Source: Lacipirellulaceae bacterium (lineage in GTDB: Bacteria > Planctomycetota > Planctomycetia > Pirellulales > Lacipirellulaceae). From it: DNA of 64,000 nt. Below the pieces are notes generated by a model. It searched no databases. It worked only from the letters and a program-made list of their open reading frames with translations, and had not been told where the DNA came from. Both the position numbers and the translations under genes were made by a program. The stretch spans positions 1,364,001-1,428,000 of the forward strand of contig JAVJRG010000012.1 in the NCBI GenBank assembly GCA_040218535.1. The letters run 5' to 3'. This document shows, piece by piece, positions 18,170 through 26,461 of this stretch (its first letter is position 1; every line of letters starts with the position of its first letter).

Positions 18170-20257
18170 CTAATGCAACCGTTGGCCGGGCTTTGCACCC
18201 TCGTCGGGCGTCAGCAGATAAACCTCGCCGCCTCCGGGTCCGGCAGCAGCGACCATGCCTTCGCTGAGGCCGAACTTCATCTGACGCGGCTTCAAGTTGG
18301 CGACGCAGACGACGAGACGGCCGACGAGTTTCTCGGGTTCGTAAGCCGCTTTGATGCCGGCGAAGACTTGTTTGTAAACGCCCCCACCGAGGCTGAGCCG
18401 CAGTTTCAAGAGCTTACGTGCTTCGGGGACTTCTTCCGCCTCGACAATCCGCGCGACTCGAAGGTCGACCTTCATGAAGTCGTCGATAGTGCATTCTTCG
18501 GCCAGCGGTTCGTTGGCGAGTGCCTCGCCGCCATCTGCCCAAGGATCGGTAACGGTTTGATCGCCACCGGTCGCGGCATTCGCATCTTGTTCGTTTTCTT
18601 CTTTGCTTTCTTCAATCATGGCATTCACTTTCGATTCTTCGATACGCTGAAGCATGTGTTTGAACTTGTTGACGGGCGTTCCCACAAGTGGCTTCGATGC
18701 TTGATCCCAACTCACAATGGGCTCACCAAGTAATTCTCCCGTTTGCTCCGCCAACTTCGGCAGCACGGGAGCTAGGCAGATGACGATTTGTCGGAAAAGA
18801 TTCAACGCGATCGTGCAGACGTCTTGCAGTCGCTGTGCGTTGTCGGGATCTTTGCGGAGTTCCCAAGGCTTATTCTCTTCGACAAACGGATTAGCCGCAT
18901 CGGCGAGACTCATGATCAGCCGCATCGCTTGGCTGTAGTTACACGACTCGTACGCGGCAGCGATTTCTTCACCGAGCTTCACGCCGTTCTCGAAAAGCCC
19001 GCCATCGTCCGGATAGGTTTCAGAAAGGCCCGTCTTGGCCAGGAACTTCGCACTTCGGCTCGCTAGGTTGACGACCTTGCCGACGAGGTCGGTGTTGACT
19101 TTGGCGATAAACTCATTGAGCGAAAGATCGATGTCGTCGACTTTGCTGGAGAGTTTGGCAGCGTAAAAGTAACGTAAATAGGCGGGGTCGAGGTGATTCA
19201 GGTACGTCCGCGCTTTGATGAACGTGCCCTTGCTTTTGCTCATCTTCTCGCCATCGACGGTCAGGAATCCGTGGATGTGGACCTTCGTCGGCAGACTGAA
19301 CCCGGCGGTCTTGAGCATGCCTGGCCAGAAAAGTGTGTGGAAGTAGGTGATGTCCTTGCCGATGAAGTGATGCACTTCGCAGTCGGGGCTCTTCCACCAG
19401 TCGTCGAAGTTCTCCCCAGTGCGATCGCACCACTGTTGGGTCGATGCCATGTAGCCGATCGGGGCGTCGAACCAGACATACCAGTAGTTGCCGGGGCTGT
19501 CAGGGATTTCGAAGCCGAAGTAGGGTGCAGGTCGCGAGATATCCCAATCACGCAACGGCTCGATCTTGCCCGCCTCGTCTTTGGCTTCGAGAAAGTGCCC
19601 TTTCAAATAGTTCGCGACTTCCGGCTGGAGGGCACCGCTGGATTGCGTCCAGTGGTTGAGGAACTCGTGCAACTGTTCCAACTCAATGAACAGGTGCAGT
19701 GCCGAGCGCACCTCCGGCGTCGCACCGCTGAGCGTGCTCACTGGATCGATCAGATCTGCGGGGCTGTAGGTCGAGCCGCATTTATCGCAATTATCGCCGT
19801 ATTGCTCGGGCGAGTTGCACTTGGGGCAGGTTCCTTTGACGAACCGGTCCGCGAGGAACGTGTTCGCCTCGGGGTCAAACAATTGCTCGACTTTCTTCTC
19901 TTTGACGAGTCCCGCTTTGCGGATCGACGCCCAGATTTCGTGGCACTTTTGGCGATTCTCTTCGCTGTTCGTGCTGCCGTAATTGTCGAACTCGATGCCA
20001 AAATCCGCGAAGTCCTGCTCATGCTCGGCCTGCATTGCCGCGATCAGTTCTTCCTCGCTGCGGCCTTCTTGCTTGGCACGAATCATGATCGCCGTGCCAT
20101 GCGTGTCGTCAGCGCACATGTAGCGGCAATCATTGCCACGCAGTTTTTGGAAGCGCACCCAGATGTCAGTCTGTAGGTACTCGACCAAGTGCCCGATATG
20201 GATCGAGCCGTTGGCGTATGGTAGGGCGGAGGTGACAAGGAGGCGGCGTTGGGTCAT
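18170..20257 (-). CDS. metG: Methionyl-tRNA synthetase with C-terminal tRNA-binding domain
   Basis: 695 residues from ATG 20257. This class I synthetase charges tRNA-Met in the cytoplasm. The HIGH motif is HIGH at residues 20-23, after TSALPYANG. The zinc knuckle [18 protein letters not shown] lies at ~142-160. KMSKSKGT is at ~336. The anticodon-binding helical domain follows. The last ~100 residues ([14 protein letters not shown] to [12 protein letters not shown]) are the Arc1p/EMAPII-like OB-fold that aids tRNA binding and dimerisation. Length and domain order match the long bacterial MetRS type. Open frames on the opposite strand are complementary shadows. It is probably monocistronic. Confidence 0.98.
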   Translation of the reverse strand: MTQRRLLVTSALPYANGSIHIGHLVEYLQTDIWVRFQKLRGNDCRYMCADDTHGTAIMIRAKQEGRSEEELIAAMQAEHEQDFADFGIEFDNYGSTNSEENRQKCHEIWASIRKAGLVKEKKVEQLFDPEANTFLADRFVKGTCPKCNSPEQYGDNCDKCGSTYSPADLIDPVSTLSGATPEVRSALHLFIELEQLHEFLNHWTQSSGALQPEVANYLKGHFLEAKDEAGKIEPLRDWDISRPAPYFGFEIPDSPGNYWYVWFDAPIGYMASTQQWCDRTGENFDDWWKSPDCEVHHFIGKDITYFHTLFWPGMLKTAGFSLPTKVHIHGFLTVDGEKMSKSKGTFIKARTYLNHLDPAYLRYFYAAKLSSKVDDIDLSLNEFIAKVNTDLVGKVVNLASRSAKFLAKTGLSETYPDDGGLFENGVKLGEEIAAAYESCNYSQAMRLIMSLADAANPFVEENKPWELRKDPDNAQRLQDVCTIALNLFRQIVICLAPVLPKLAEQTGELLGEPIVSWDQASKPLVGTPVNKFKHMLQRIEESKVNAMIEESKEENEQDANAATGGDQTVTDPWADGGEALANEPLAEECTIDDFMKVDLRVARIVEAEEVPEARKLLKLRLSLGGGVYKQVFAGIKAAYEPEKLVGRLVVCVANLKPRQMKFGLSEGMVAAAGPGGGEVYLLTPDEGAKPGQRLH

Positions 20258-20690
20258 CTGCTAGCAGTGCTGGCGGTTGATTGGAATTTGAGACCGTATT
20301 GTATTTGAACCGCCAAGGACGCCAAGAGCGCCAACTTAGGAACCACAGATGGACACTGATAAACGCAGATAGGTCAAACGACGCCGCTCTGGAATCAAAT
20401 GTCTTGCTTAAGATATCCGTGTGTATCTGTGTCCATCTGTGGTTTCAATATTCGCCTCGGCTAGCGAAAAATGCTAGCACTCTCGGCTGGTATTGCGGCT
20501 ATGATGCATCTTGCCGACACTCCCGACCCGCGTTGGAAGAACTATCTCTTGGTGAAGAAGGAATCTCGCCAGAGAAGGTTCACCGGCGTTCCCGTGAGTT
20601 ATTGATGCCCCGTAATTAAAGCCCCGTAATCCAACCGGCGCGATCGACCCAATGATCGCAACGTAGCCCGAACGTCCATGGAGGGACGCA
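20258..20690. other. Divergent intergenic region with a palindrome
   Basis: About 430 bases between metG (minus) and the thioredoxin-trypsin gene (plus). It holds a direct CGCCAAG repeat run near 20311 and the palindrome at 20341-20444. The last 60 bases contain the partial duplication GCCCCGTAATTAAAGCCCCGTAAT (20607-20630). No gene is apparent. Confidence 0.5.
20341..20444. repeat. Palindrome of the ACCACAGATGGACAC type
   Basis: Arms 20341-20370 and 20415-20444, 30 bases each, pair with about five mismatches (AACCACAGATGGACACTGAT; the right arm reads AACCACAGATGGACACAGAT in reverse complement). The text resembles dispersed palindromes known from planctomycete and other genomes. It may form a hairpin in the 5' region of metG. 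Confidence 0.7.
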
Positions 20691-22295
20691 ATGGTTCGTT
20701 GTACTGCTTTTCTCTGCCTGCTTTTCTCAGCCGGCATCGTGCATGCCCAGGCGCAAAACCCGACGCCTGGCGTGACCTTGCTGCAATTCTCTTCACCAAG
20801 TTGCGGACCTTGTCGCTCGATGCGTCCCAAAGTGCGTCGCCTTCATCAGGCCGGTTACGCCGTGCGAGAAATCGACGTTACTCGTGAACCGCAACTTGCT
20901 GAGCGGTACCGCGTTCGAAGCCTGCCGACCTTTGTCACGGTTGTTGGCAATCGCGAAGAGGGTCGTCTCGTTGGAGCAACTTCGCAAGCGCAACTCCAGG
21001 AGATGATGCACAAGTCGTTGCGGATCGCTCAAGCAAGAACTGGAAACGCTCTGAGTGAGCGGTCGAGTAACCCAGAATTTGAATTGGTAGGCTCCCCACA
21101 ACCATCGCGAACGGTGCCGCAGAATCGGATTGTCGACGTGAGTTCTCGGCAAGGGGATGCCGCCAACCAGGGGGCTACGGTTCAGCAACCGGCACAGACA
21201 AGGGAGAACTTAGGGGCGGCTAAGCCGCGAGCGGCTTGGCCACCTACTGCGTCGTCGCAGAATGCCAACGCCACGAGGATCAGTCCCGATCAACTGATCG
21301 CTGCCAGTGTTCGATTGACCGTTGAAGATCGCGATGGCCAGTCAACGGGAACCGGCACCGTTGTTGATTCGCGTGAGGGAGCCTCGCTAGTGCTGACTTG
21401 CGGACACATTTTTCGTAGCTCGGGTGGCAAGGGGCCGATCTCGGTGACCTTCTTTCAGTCCGGCCCGAACGGTGCCGTTGTGAAAGAAACATTGCCAGGT
21501 GAGCTGGTCGATTTCGATTTGGAACGCGACTTGGCATTAGTCAGCGTTTGGACGAAGAACCAAGTAACCGTTGCACCAATCGCCCCTCCAGCTGTACAAG
21601 TGACACGCGCCGATGCCGTGACCACCGTGGGTTGCAACGAAGGGGCCAACCCCACGGCAATCAACACCCAAGTGACCGCGATCAATCGCTACCAGGGAGC
21701 CCCCAACGTCGAGGCAGCAGGTGCGCCGATTGAAGGACGCTCCGGCGGGGGCATGTTCAACAGTGCTGGACAACTCGTGGGCGTTTGCTTTGCAGCAGAT
21801 CATGAAGGGAATGAAGGGCTCTACGCGGCATTGGGTTCGATCTATGCGAAACTCGACGAGTTGAAACTCTCCAACGTTTATCGCAATCCCCGAGTTGGAA
21901 ACATGGCTCAATTGAGCCAAGAGGAATCGACGCCGGTCGTACCGCCGACTCAAAACCAAGTTGCTGTTGCCGCGGCTCCAACGCCCCCGCTGACCATTCG
22001 CGGGCAGCAGCCGACGTCGACTTCAAGCTCTACGTCTCCAAACTCGATGACTCCCGATTGGCCGCCAAGGGAAGCGCCCGTTACGCCTGAGGTTGTCCAA
22101 GGCCCGGCTGCCAGCGCGACGCCTCTGTCGCAAGAAGAGCAGGCCGCTTTCGAGGAGATCCAGCGGCTTGGCGCCGATTCGGAAGTCGTCTGCATCATTC
22201 GGCCGAAGACGCCCGATGGGAAAAGCCAAGTGATCCGCTTGGAGAACGCTTCGCCGAGCTTCGTGTCGAAGCTTCGGGAACAGGCACCGCGGTAG
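20691..22295 (+). CDS. Secreted thioredoxin-fold / trypsin-like serine protease fusion
   Basis: 534 residues from ATG 20691, with GGAGGG five bases upstream. A signal peptide (CTAFLCLLFSAGIVHA) leads into a thioredoxin domain with CGPC at residues 38-41 and the cis-proline region RSLPTFVTV. After a Gln/Pro-rich linker comes a trypsin-like domain. The catalytic triad is readable as His239 in TCGHIF, Asp280 in LERDLALV and Ser351 in GRSGGGMFN, spaced as in HtrA-type proteases. The C-terminal ~140 residues are low-complexity Pro/Thr/Ser with a short conserved-looking end. The protein probably acts in the periplasm or outside the cell, joining redox and proteolytic functions, perhaps in protein quality control; that role is inferred. 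No PDZ domain is seen. It appears to be transcribed alone. Confidence 0.88.
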   Translation: MVRCTAFLCLLFSAGIVHAQAQNPTPGVTLLQFSSPSCGPCRSMRPKVRRLHQAGYAVREIDVTREPQLAERYRVRSLPTFVTVVGNREEGRLVGATSQAQLQEMMHKSLRIAQARTGNALSERSSNPEFELVGSPQPSRTVPQNRIVDVSSRQGDAANQGATVQQPAQTRENLGAAKPRAAWPPTASSQNANATRISPDQLIAASVRLTVEDRDGQSTGTGTVVDSREGASLVLTCGHIFRSSGGKGPISVTFFQSGPNGAVVKETLPGELVDFDLERDLALVSVWTKNQVTVAPIAPPAVQVTRADAVTTVGCNEGANPTAINTQVTAINRYQGAPNVEAAGAPIEGRSGGGMFNSAGQLVGVCFAADHEGNEGLYAALGSIYAKLDELKLSNVYRNPRVGNMAQLSQEESTPVVPPTQNQVAVAAAPTPPLTIRGQQPTSTSSSTSPNSMTPDWPPREAPVTPEVVQGPAASATPLSQEEQAAFEEIQRLGADSEVVCIIRPKTPDGKSQVIRLENASPSFVSKLREQAPR

Positions 22296-22533
22296 CCCAG
22301 CTTCTCTTGGAACAAGAAAGCTAGCGCCCGTATAACCAGCACGACCGGTAGATGCCGATTCGCCCTCGTGGAATCCCTAGGGTCTACGCGAGACTTATGA
22401 TTACAAAGCGCCTGTTTATTGGCGCGAAAATCGACACGTGGACAGTGAGCAAACTACCTTTAGAAGTGCAGAAAACTGCTCCAGCCACCTGGCTGCCATC
22501 GTGCCGTTTGTTTCTTGCGTTTGATGCTTCGTC

Positions 22534-23478
22534 GTGCTCACCTTCTTTTTTATCATTTCAGTGCTGAACCTTGCCCTCGGGTACGGGCTCGCTCTGTACT
22601 TGGGTAATCCGCTGGCGAGCAAACAGCCAGCACCCCAAATCGATGAGGAGAGGCCTGCGGTCGCTTCAGAGGAAGAGATTCACAAACTCCTTAACGATCA
22701 AGTTGAAGAGTCAGCCTCGGATGACCCTGCACAGGCTGAGCTTCCCGAGCCTACAGCAGTAGTTGAACCAACCCCGGCAGTTTCCGAAATCCCGATACAA
22801 GCTTCGCCAGTTGAGCCAATACCTCAAGCCTCAATAGAACAGGAACAAGAAGAGGTAACTGCTGAGGTTGCCAAGCCGCAGGCTTCTTTAGAACCACAGC
22901 CAGCCCCACCTACCGCTGAGGCCAACGGTGAGCCTGAGTTGACGGATGACCATGAGAAGAGCGAAGCGGAGACGCCTGCCCCTGATATCGCTGCTTGGCA
23001 AGAACAGCTTCGGGAGCAAGCCCAGAAGAATCAGGCGGGCGAATTAAATGACACTCTGTCGAGGCGAACGGGCACCATCGAAGAGCAGCAGCCGACTCTT
23101 GAGGAATTCGTGGGACGCCAGGACCAGGCGAACATTGAATCCTCCCAGGAGGCCAAAGTAGAGCCTGAAGCCACCGAGCCCGAAGCAGAGGTCTTGGCAG
23201 GGATCGAAGCTTTTCGGGACCAACTTTCGCAGAATCTCCCACAGCCGCTGGAGCCGCAGTCTGCTGAGCAACCATCAGCAGCAGACGCTGGCTCGTCAAA
23301 GCCAGCGATTCCTTCGGATTCACCCGCGACAGACTCTGGGGAGTCTGAGCCAGCGAACGAAGAGGCGACTCCAGAGGAAACCGTCTCGACGGAGGGTGAG
23401 GTCGAAAACGTAGATGCCGATGTAATGGCCGGTATCGATGCGTTCCGGCAGCAGCTTGCTGCCATGCGGGGCGAATGA
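22534..23478 (+). CDS. Membrane-anchored acidic, proline-rich protein of unknown function
   Basis: 314 residues from GTG 22534, the first start after an in-frame stop at 22522. A single N-terminal helix (LTFFFIISVLNLALGYGLAL) is followed by ~290 residues rich in Glu, Pro, Ala and Gln, with no recognised domain. A short helical motif recurs: DIAAWQEQLREQ near the middle, EVLAGIEAFRDQLSQNL about 80 residues later, and DVMAGIDAFRQQLAAM at the very end. The pattern suggests an anchored, extended protein that presents small docking helices, either to the cytoplasm or the periplasm. The gene converges with ridA, with 14 bases between the stops. Function is unknown; the coding call rests on length, codon pattern and the repeated motif. 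Confidence 0.75.
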   Translation: MLTFFFIISVLNLALGYGLALYLGNPLASKQPAPQIDEERPAVASEEEIHKLLNDQVEESASDDPAQAELPEPTAVVEPTPAVSEIPIQASPVEPIPQASIEQEQEEVTAEVAKPQASLEPQPAPPTAEANGEPELTDDHEKSEAETPAPDIAAWQEQLREQAQKNQAGELNDTLSRRTGTIEEQQPTLEEFVGRQDQANIESSQEAKVEPEATEPEAEVLAGIEAFRDQLSQNLPQPLEPQSAEQPSAADAGSSKPAIPSDSPATDSGESEPANEEATPEETVSTEGEVENVDADVMAGIDAFRQQLAAMRGE

Positions 23479-23492
23479 AAGCGGAGTCGCTG

Positions 23493-23954
23493 TTAGGCAA
23501 GTTCGAAAACGGCCTCGATCTCAACAACCCAGCCACCGGGCAGCGAAGCTGCACCGAAAGCACTGCGTGCTGCCACGCCCTGCTCTTCGCCAAAAACGTC
23601 GCGCATCAATTCGCTGAAGCCATTGATGACGGCCGGTTGATCTTTGAAGTCAGCAGCGGTCTGCACGAGACCGACGGTTTTTACGAGCCTAGCAATTCGG
23701 TCGAGGCTACCGCAGTATTCGCGAAGCGATGCAAGCATCGCAAGCCCCGTCTGCCGCGCGGCTGCCTTAGCTGACTCAAGATCAATGTCGTCGCCGGCTC
23801 TCCCACAGGTTAGCGTGCCATCAGGCTGAAGTGGGCCATGCCCCGAGGTATAGAGCAGACCCTGGCATTCAACGACTGGTTTGTAGAGTCCAATTGCTTT
23901 AGGGGCGGGAGGAAGCGTTAGGTTTAACGCGCTGATGCGTGCTTCGTGACTCAT
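23493..23954 (-). CDS. RidA family protein (enamine/imine deaminase-like)
   Basis: 153 residues from ATG 23954. It belongs to the YjgF/YER057c/UK114 family, small trimeric proteins that hydrolyse reactive enamines and imines made by PLP enzymes. Family marks seen: LYTSGHGPLQPDG near residue 34, the helix QTGLAMLASLREYCGSLDRI, and the C-terminal ARSAFGAASLPGGWVVEIEAVFEL block, where the family's conserved arginine (in ARSAFG) and glutamate (VEIEA) are both present. At 153 residues it is slightly longer than RidA proper and fits a related subfamily. It begins 18 bases after the hisI stop, so the two genes are probably co-transcribed. Confidence 0.93.
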   Translation of the reverse strand: MSHEARISALNLTLPPAPKAIGLYKPVVECQGLLYTSGHGPLQPDGTLTCGRAGDDIDLESAKAAARQTGLAMLASLREYCGSLDRIARLVKTVGLVQTAADFKDQPAVINGFSELMRDVFGEEQGVAARSAFGAASLPGGWVVEIEAVFELA

Positions 23955-23972
23955 GATAGATTCCTGATTGGG

Positions 23973-24353
23973 CTAAATATCGTAGACGTCCGACGGATCG
24001 AACTTGCGCTCGCCTTCAACTTTCCAATCGTCACTCTCGCGACGGCGAAAAAAACAACTGACATATCCCTCATGGCAGGCGGCACCTCCTACCTGTTCAA
24101 CTTTTAGCAAGATCGTGTCGGCGTCGCAGTCGATGAAGACTTCCCGAACATGTTGAATGTTTCCGCTCTGCTCGCCTTTCTTCCAAAGCCGCTGACGGCT
24201 GCGACTGTAGTAGACAGCTTCTCCCTCAGCCAAAGTTTTCTCCCATGCCTCGCGGTTCATGTAGGCCAGCATAAGAACCGTGTTGGTTGCGTGGTCTTGC
24301 GCAATGACTGGTAAGAGTGTATTTGCATCTGTGAAGGCGGGCAGGTCAGACAT
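23973..24353 (-). CDS. hisI: Phosphoribosyl-AMP cyclohydrolase
   Basis: 126 residues from ATG 24353; an upstream TTG at 24416 would add 21 unconserved residues. It opens the purine ring of phosphoribosyl-AMP in histidine biosynthesis. The family signature is complete: [28 protein letters not shown], then [13 protein letters not shown] and [16 protein letters not shown], which supply the cysteine zinc ligands and the aspartates for magnesium. It is a single-domain HisI without the HisE pyrophosphohydrolase half. No other his gene is nearby; the operon partner is a RidA protein. Confidence 0.97.
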   Translation of the reverse strand: MSDLPAFTDANTLLPVIAQDHATNTVLMLAYMNREAWEKTLAEGEAVYYSRSRQRLWKKGEQSGNIQHVREVFIDCDADTILLKVEQVGGAACHEGYVSCFFRRRESDDWKVEGERKFDPSDVYDI

Positions 24354-24589
24354 CGCGTTGAACTTGTTGCAGGGTCGATTGGGTAAAGGTGATTCCGCCG
24401 AGCAAAATTCGTGCAATTGGACTAATCGGAGCGAAGCATACGGTCGGCTTATTGCGGAAGATTTTGCCTAGTGTCGTCAGTCGGCCTCACCGTTGACGAT
24501 CCATGATACTACGGAGAAGCCGTTCGTGAAGCGTCGCGACTTCGTAAGAATCCTCCAGGCGAGCCTATCACAAACAAGGAGCTGCGATC

Positions 24590-25174
24590 GTGGACCATCC
24601 TGCAACCGTCGTTCTGCCGATTCACAATGGTGAACGGCGTATCCGATCGCTCATCTTCAAGATGCTGGAGATCGCGGAGACCCTTCAGTGCGACCTTCGG
24701 ATCGTCATCGTCGATGATGGTTCAACCGACGAGACCTTTGAGACGGCTTGTGAGCTCTCAGTTGCTTATCCCCAAATAAGTGTGCTGCATCAGCCCGTAC
24801 AACGAGGCTTAGGGCCCGCGCTGGATCGGGTACGCCGGATCGTGAATTCAGATCGCGTGATTGTGCATGATGGCGTTTCGCCTCTTGAGGTCAGCGAACT
24901 GGTTGCGATGCTCCGAGAGGACCAACGTGAAAAGGCTGTCGCCACGCCGCAGTCTGCTTCGGAAGCTCGCGGCTCGAGGCGATTTGCGTCGGTTACTGCT
25001 CTTCATGCGGCGATGGAACGCGCCCATCAGCCCCTTACGGCCTTCCGTTGGTTGGAGCTTGGTGACTACCTCTCGCCACGTCGGTTGACAACAGCACGTA
25101 TTCCGCACGGGACGAAAGCGTTTGCAGTGAATGAAGGAGAGAAATCACCGATCACGACTCTCGAAAAAGTGTGA
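24590..25174 (+). CDS. Short GT2-like glycosyltransferase-fold protein
   Basis: 194 residues from GTG 24590 (AAGGAG nine bases upstream). The N-terminal half is a GT-A family 2 nucleotide-binding fold: VVLPIHNGERRI, then IVIVDDGSTDETFE, then QRGLGPALDRVRRI. Where GT2 enzymes have a DxD metal site, this protein has VIVHDGVSP, and the sequence ends soon after. The acceptor-binding half and any membrane helix are missing. It could be a reduced enzyme or a non-catalytic relative. The final 60 residues show no known domain. It has no obvious operon partner. Confidence 0.7.
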   Translation: MDHPATVVLPIHNGERRIRSLIFKMLEIAETLQCDLRIVIVDDGSTDETFETACELSVAYPQISVLHQPVQRGLGPALDRVRRIVNSDRVIVHDGVSPLEVSELVAMLREDQREKAVATPQSASEARGSRRFASVTALHAAMERAHQPLTAFRWLELGDYLSPRRLTTARIPHGTKAFAVNEGEKSPITTLEKV

Positions 25175-25756
25175 TTGCTTTGTCAAAGAACTGGACACTT
25201 CAGGCTTCACAAAGTTCCTGTTCGAGAGCCGATGCTACGCTGACGGTAAACTCCTCTGAATTAAGCTAGTTACGGGCATTTCTTTTGGAAATATCAGAGA
25301 GAGATGTGCAAGTATCGATCGAGTAGCTGAAGCACCCGGTGGGAAGGAAAACCGCTACTTTTCACTTAGTTATCGATAAAATCGAAATCTAGTTGCCGTC
25401 TGGCGTTCGTAAGCCTACCATGTTGTTGGCGTCAAGAATTCTGTTGATGTTTCTGGGCCAGATAGCCTCAACAGACCCACACAGGGGAGACCCACAGCGG
25501 GGAGCGACGCCTTAGCCACTGCCATGGCATGATTCAACACGGCAAGTTGAGTTGGTCAGTGGTCGGAACAAAATGTCGACTTCTCACGAAAGCTTCGTCG
25601 AAGGTCGCGCTCATCTTTTCTTTTGCCAGCAACAGCACAACCGGAATCTAGTGTGAGGACTGTCGGAATTTCGTCGGTCCTCGAACAAGCTGAAGGGAGC
25701 GGGGCATGTTGGCATGTAGATGCTTACTAAGACAAGCAGAGGAGGCGCATCTTATC
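25175..25756. other. Long 5' region of the HTH regulator with repeats and a hairpin
   Basis: About 580 bases. Two tandem 15-base units lie at 25474-25488 and 25489-25503 (GACCCACACAGGGGA and GACCCACAGCGGGGA). At 25655-25682 GAGGAC and GTCCTC enclose a 16-base segment that contains an inner CGGAATTTCG, forming a stem-loop about 75 bases before the regulator's start. No reading frame in the region has coding character. It may be a long structured leader or hold operator sites for the regulator. Confidence 0.45.
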
Positions 25757-26314
25757 ATGGAAATGACGAATTTCGGTTACGACCACACCTCCAATGGAAA
25801 CACCCCGCTGCCAAGTCAAAGTTCTTTGGCGAGCGAGGATGCCATCCTGAAAGTGGTCGCTCCGCCGGCGGTAACGCATCGCTTGGCGGAAGTGAGACAG
25901 CAACAGGGCGTTTCAGTTCGTTCGGTGGCTCGGAAAATGGGCATCACGATGCAAGAGGTCCGTGCCCAAGAGGACCCGAGCAGTGACCTTCGCCTTTCTG
26001 ATCTGTTGTGGTGGCAACAAGTGCTTGATGTTCCCTTGGCAGATTTGCTGGTCGACAACAACGCTCCGCTCTCGCCAACGGTGAATCAGCGGGCAAGTCT
26101 GCTACGCGTGATGAAAACCGCCAAGGCCTTGAGCGACAATGTGAAAGAGCCGAAAGCGAAACGCATGGCCGATATGCTTGTCGAACAGCTTGTTGAGGTG
26201 ATGCCAGAACTCAAGGAAGTTTCTGCTTGGCATTCGGTGGGTCAGCGAAGAACTCAAGAAGAGATCGGCAGAATCGCTGAAAAAACGATTCCCGATAGCC
26301 TGTTTGGCGACTGA
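25757..26314 (+). CDS. XRE-type helix-turn-helix regulator
   Basis: About 185 residues from ATG 25757, with GAGGAGG 11 bases upstream. An ATG at 25706 would add 17 Cys/Leu-rich residues and has a GGGAG in front; either is possible. Residues ~40-95 form a Cro/cI-like helix-turn-helix: THRLAEVRQQQGVSVRSVAR, KMGITMQEVRAQE, then LRLSDLLWWQQVLDVPLADL. The C-terminal half is helical and charged (VMKTAKALSDNVKEPKAKRM) and could mediate oligomerisation. No metabolite-binding domain is seen. Its target is unknown; the long structured 5' region suggests self-control. A possible mini-gene overlaps its stop codon. Confidence 0.75.
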   Translation: MEMTNFGYDHTSNGNTPLPSQSSLASEDAILKVVAPPAVTHRLAEVRQQQGVSVRSVARKMGITMQEVRAQEDPSSDLRLSDLLWWQQVLDVPLADLLVDNNAPLSPTVNQRASLLRVMKTAKALSDNVKEPKAKRMADMLVEQLVEVMPELKEVSAWHSVGQRRTQEEIGRIAEKTIPDSLFGD

Positions 26315-26426
26315 GGCGGCTTACGAGAATTGCGAAACGGTACGCCAAACTCTGTCGGCGAAAGATCGATTTCTGTTACGTGAAGCGTTGAAGCAGGTGG
26401 AAAGTGCCGCCCGTGCATTGTCTTGA
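26304..26426 (+). CDS. Possible overlapping mini-gene, 40 residues
   Basis: A +1 frame opens at TTG 26304, overlaps the last 11 bases of the HTH regulator and ends at 26426. The peptide (MATEAAYENCETVRQTLSAK then DRFLLREALKQVESAARALS) is strongly amphipathic-helical and uses codons like its neighbours, unlike the shadow frames. There is no ribosome site, so translation would depend on coupling to the regulator. It could instead be the C-terminus of the regulator reached by a frameshift, or chance. Low confidence. Confidence 0.3.
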   Translation: MATEAAYENCETVRQTLSAKDRFLLREALKQVESAARALS

Positions 26427-26461
26427 AGGGAGTAGTTTCCCTTGGCTACTTTCGGAGGGGG

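Noticed and set aside
18101-20176. Long plus-strand frames over metG (210 and 327 residues)
   Set aside because: They lie opposite a complete, motif-rich metG and show no domain, signal or ribosome site.
22910-23593. 227-residue minus-strand frame
   Set aside because: Mostly opposite the acidic membrane-anchored gene; arginine/proline-rich shadow text with no domain.
25175-25756. Cobalamin or c-di-GMP riboswitch in the long leader
   Set aside because: I tried to match box sequences of both classes by eye; scattered similar words occur but no ordered core, so no call is made.
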